NCBI GenBank assembly: GCA_021203425.1
Contig: JAJQBF010000289.1
Location: forward strand, 1-8,941
DNA from: Clostridiales bacterium
Lineage (GTDB): Bacteria > Bacillota > Clostridia > Lachnospirales > CAG-274
Reading direction: 5' to 3'
DNA: 8,941 nucleotides
In this document: positions 6,551 to 8,941 of the stretch, in pieces
Layout of the letters: each line of letters opens with the position of its first letter
Numbering within the stretch: position 1 is the first letter of the stretch
Notes under the pieces: model-generated
The model's input: the letters and a program-made list of their open reading frames with translations, nothing else
Database searches by the model: none
Told to the model about the DNA's origin: nothing
Made by a program: the position numbers and the translations under genes

Positions 6551-7487
6551 CAAAAAGCAAAAAAATAACCTACAAAGGAGGAACACTATTATGAAAGAAT
6601 TTCTAAAGCTGCTGAAAAAAGACCTGGCGCAAAATGCCGGGTTTGGGATTTTAGCCTTTTTATACATTATTTTCGTAAGGCTCATAACCTATATAGCGGC
6701 GGTTTCAAACATTATAGAATATTACAAAACAAACTCTAACGCCTACACCACACCTACTTTGGCGGCTGTGGAATATATGGGAACGGGCAATATTTTCCAT
6801 ATGCTTGTGCCCTCGGTTTTGGGCTGCTGCTTTGCCCTGCTGACCTGTTATTATCTCCACGACAGAAAAACAGTTGATTTTTACCATTCTCTGCCCTTAA
6901 AGCGGACAACGATTTTTTCCGTAAAATATTTATCGGGAATAATTGTGTTTGTTATAGGCTACGGTCTTAACTACATTTTTATGATTGCCGCAAGCTTTGC
7001 AATGGGTGTTTTAACCCCCGAAACTGCTTTTGCTGGTTTTACTGCCATTGTAAACGGAATTTTCGGCTATACCTTCATATATTCTGTAGGTGTTTTAGCC
7101 GGACTTCTGACGGCAACAATTGTAACCCATATCGTTATGGGCACGATACTTATGTTTATACTGCCTACAGTGGTTTTGCTATGGAACGCATGGTTCGATA
7201 TGTTTTTTTCAACCTACATATCCTCCGTTCCCGACGGGGCCTACTGTTTATCGCCGTTGGTTTACTTCTGTGAAAGGTCTTTGACCTCCATATCGGAATC
7301 AATCAACGATACAAGAACAATTCTGATTATGGCGGCAGGCACAATTATATTTACTGTTATCGATTTTTTTGTCTGTAAGGCAAGAAGGTCGGAAGCCACA
7401 GGAAGTGCTCTTGCCTTTAAATGGCTGAACGCTCCTCTGAGAGTGATTTTTTCGATAATAAGCGGTGTAATAGGGGGCTTTGCCCTG

Positions 7488-7490
7488 TAA
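7488..7490 (+). other. In-frame TAA inside permease 2
   Basis: GGC TTT GCC CTG TAA TAT ATG TTT AAC: the homology with permease 1 (GGFTARLFFGYRDISF against GGFAL-stop-YMFNYVNIISF) continues on both sides without a frame change, so this is a nonsense codon and not a frameshift. No strong ribosome-binding site precedes the ATG at 7494, so restart there is unlikely. Confidence 0.85.
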
Positions 7491-8468
7491 TATATGTTTA
7501 ACTATGTCAACATTATTTCCTTTACCTTGGGTTTCCTTGTTATACTTATTATCTCGTCTCTTATTATAGAAATTATTTTCCGTTTCGACTTTACGGCGGC
7601 GCTGAAAAACAAGAGATGTCTGGCTGTTTCCCTTGTTTTGGGAATAATTATGGTAACGGCAACCTGTTTCGGAGCAAAGGAATATAACACATATGTGCCC
7701 AAAGCCGAAAAAATAGACAGCTTGGCGGTTTATATTCCCAAGCTTATGATGGACGAAACCTATAAGGTGAAAAGCGATACACCGCCCCAATATTATGACG
7801 AGGAGTTTTTAAAACAATATGAAGGGGCGCAGCTTTACGACTATATAAGTGATTCCGACTATATTTTCGAAAATATGAAAATAACAGACGGAAACTTTGC
7901 GGCGGAGTTTTTAAGTGCCTGCGCCGAGGAATATGAAGGCGAGTCCTTATTTGTGCGTTATGACGGAGATGAGGAAGAGTTTGCTGCAAGTGATTCCGCT
8001 GAAACCGAGGTTATAGGCGGAGATGACGGACCGACGGAAATTTACATTACCTCGGAAAGCTCGGAAAATGAAAAACAATTTATCAACATAAAATGCACCC
8101 TTAAAAGCGGAAGAAGTTATTACAGATCATATTATACAGACTTGGACAAGTTCTGTGATATCGTTTCCGGTCTTGTTGAAAATCAAGAATTTAAGCGTGG
8201 ATTTTGGGGTTGTTTCTATGATATGAATCCGGAGGAAATCAAGTCAATTCAAATTGACAATTCTTGTAATTATAACGAAAAACAAAAGCTGAACCTTGGG
8301 GAGGGTGACACTCAAAAAATCTGTGAGGCGCTTAACAGCGACCTCTTAAACATAACCTTTGAAGAGCTTACAACCATAAGCCCCATATGCAGCATTATTT
8401 TCAATACTGTGGCAATATCCGGCGATGTTTATCTTTATCCTGTTCAGGCTGTTTCTATGTATATCTAC

Positions 8469-8483
8469 CCTTCCTGCGGAGAC
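8469..8483 (+). other. Frameshift in permease 2, not at a homopolymer
   Basis: YIYPS is encoded up to 8474. The zero frame then gives CGDYSRS and a stop at 8498. The frame starting GCG GAG ACT ATA GCC (from 8476) continues the homology (TIAVLKELGI against TIECLKEVGF). One extra base, or a loss of two bases, in this stretch explains it. The longest run here is three C residues. Confidence 0.75.
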
Positions 8484-8827
8484 TATAGCCGTTCTTAAGG
8501 AGTTGGGGATTAAATTCTATACAGCCGACGAAACAGTCGAGACAATAAGCAGTATAAGCATAACCGCATATAATGACAGCGAAAATTATAACGCTGTTTT
8601 TACGGATAAGTCGGAAATAAAGGAAATTTTGGACTGCACTTATCCCGCAAGTATGGTCAGACTTATATATGACGATAATGTGAACGCTGAAATAGAGGTA
8701 TATTCGGCAGATGAACCCTATTCCGGTCCAACCTATTTTCCTGAGTTTAAAAACACAGAGGAAATTCCCGGGTTTGTAATAAAACGCCTCGAGGAAGAAA
8801 CATTGCTGTAAAGAAAATATCCGGACA

Positions 8828-8847
8828 GCTCCCCTTAAAAGGGGAGC
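8828..8847 (-). repeat. Second, short and inverted copy of the palindromic repeat
   Basis: Read on the minus strand, GCTCCCC-TTTTAA-GGGGAGC followed by TGTC matches the core of the 6476 element, including the asymmetric TTTTAA centre that shows its orientation. It forms a 7-bp G/C-rich stem 17 bases after the permease 2 stop. Neither strand has an adjacent T run, so termination by it would be weak. Confidence 0.65.
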
Positions 8848-8886
8848 CGAATAAAAAAGGCTTAAGAAAAATATGATAATTCATAA

Positions 8887-8941
8887 TGAACCCACCCCTG
8901 TCAAGTAGACAGAGCAAATAACAAAAGAATTATATATAGCA
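8887..8941 (+). mobile_element. Probable left end of an IS3-family insertion sequence (cut by the window)
   Basis: TGAACCCACCCCTGTCAAG, then TAGACAG, has the form of IS3-family terminal repeats: a TGA start, a C-rich stretch, and an A/G-rich stretch ending in GACA. It contains a perfect inverted pair CTGTC-AAGTA-GACAG (8898-8912). The A/T-rich bases that follow would be the leader before orfA, which lies beyond the window. No transposase is visible, so the call rests on the end sequence alone. Confidence 0.45.

Larger units (their letters stand above)
6591..8811 (+). pseudogene. ABC transporter permease 2 with C-terminal soluble domain, nonsense codon and frameshift
   Basis: Paralogue of permease 1 and the presumed partner in a heterodimer; about 739 codons when repaired. 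AAAGGAGGAA precedes the ATG. Residues 1-299 carry the helical part with NIFHM, a YYLHDRKTVDFYHSLPLKRTT loop and the matching helices, ending at TAA (7488-7490). Reading continues in the same frame from 7491 through YVNIISF, another helix pair and the start of the C-terminal domain to 8498, then shifts near 8469-8483 into a frame that ends at 8811 (ETIAVLKELGIKFYTADE to KRLEEETLL). Compared with permease 1 it has an extra acidic insert of about 35 residues (7960-8070), including VIGGDDGPTEIYI. Five conserved blocks in the soluble domain pair with permease 1. As read, only the first third, lacking the last helices and the whole soluble domain, would be made. Confidence 0.82.

Noticed and set aside
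7488..7490. Alternative genetic code or stop-codon reassignment
   Set aside because: TAA terminates rplJ, rplL, the GntR gene and the exported-protein gene normally, and the internal stop in permease 2 is isolated.
7299..7790. 163-codon minus-strand open frame within permease 2
   Set aside because: It is antisense to conserved membrane-protein coding sequence and gives a basic, cysteine-rich product with no family resemblance.
7494..8498. Second half of permease 2 as a separate gene starting at ATG 7494
   Set aside because: No ribosome-binding site lies ahead of the ATG (CTGTAATAT), and homology to permease 1 continues in frame through the TAA. It is a fragment of one broken gene.
8828..8847. 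Operon terminator after permease 2
   Set aside because: The stem is strong but no T tract follows on the plus strand (CGAATAAAAAAGG), and the sequence matches the dispersed repeat, so I list it as a repeat only.
1..8941. CRISPR array, tRNA or rRNA genes
   Set aside because: I looked for regular direct repeats with spacers and for cloverleaf or rRNA motifs and saw none.

Overview
The window looks like chromosomal DNA of a low-GC Gram-positive, most likely a gut-type Clostridia (Firmicutes/Bacillota). The evidence is strong GGAGG ribosome-binding sites, GTG and TTG starts, a Firmicutes-style L10 leader with an attenuator, a YtrA-type GntR regulator and an exported SLH-type protein. I cannot name a genus.

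Layout. (1) 27-1652 (+): an exported protein of 541 residues with a signal peptide, SLH-like motifs and WG-repeat-like flanks. A bidirectional terminator at about 1660-1694 separates it from the next unit. (2) 2883-1707 (-): a compact ribosomal transcription unit made of a promoter, an L10-binding leader, an intrinsic attenuator, rplJ (L10) and rplL (L7/L12). It stands apart from its usual partners: no rpoB follows rplL and no rplK/rplA precedes rplJ. (3) 2885-3000: an A/T-tract-rich spacer between the two divergent units. (4) 3008-8811 (+): an operon with an extended -10 promoter, an inverted-repeat operator candidate, a YtrA-type GntR regulator, an ABC ATPase and two large paralogous ABC permeases. 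Each permease has an N-terminal multi-helix part and a C-terminal soluble domain of roughly 330-390 residues. (5) 8812-8941: an intergenic palindrome and, at the right edge, what looks like the left terminal repeat of an IS3-family insertion sequence.

The main observation is that all three transporter genes are interrupted as read, while the regulator and the flanking genes are intact. The ATPase shifts frame at an A8 run inside its signature motif. Permease 1 shifts at an A8 run and again at a T6 run. Permease 2 has an in-frame TAA and a non-homopolymer frameshift. Comparing the two permeases with each other locates every lesion and gives continuous reconstructed proteins. The simplest reading is a recently decaying YtrA-type ABC operon. 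Homopolymer sequencing errors could explain three of the five lesions. The ATPase shift alone also fits a correctly phased -1 slippery heptamer (A AAA AAC), so programmed frameshifting remains possible for that gene.

If intact, the operon would work as a self-regulated ABC exporter or sensor: the GntR protein represses its own promoter, the ATPase powers a heterodimer of the two permeases, and the large C-terminal domains probably lie outside the membrane. A GC-rich palindromic repeat between the permeases recurs, shortened and inverted, after permease 2, so small mobile or repetitive DNA has been active here.
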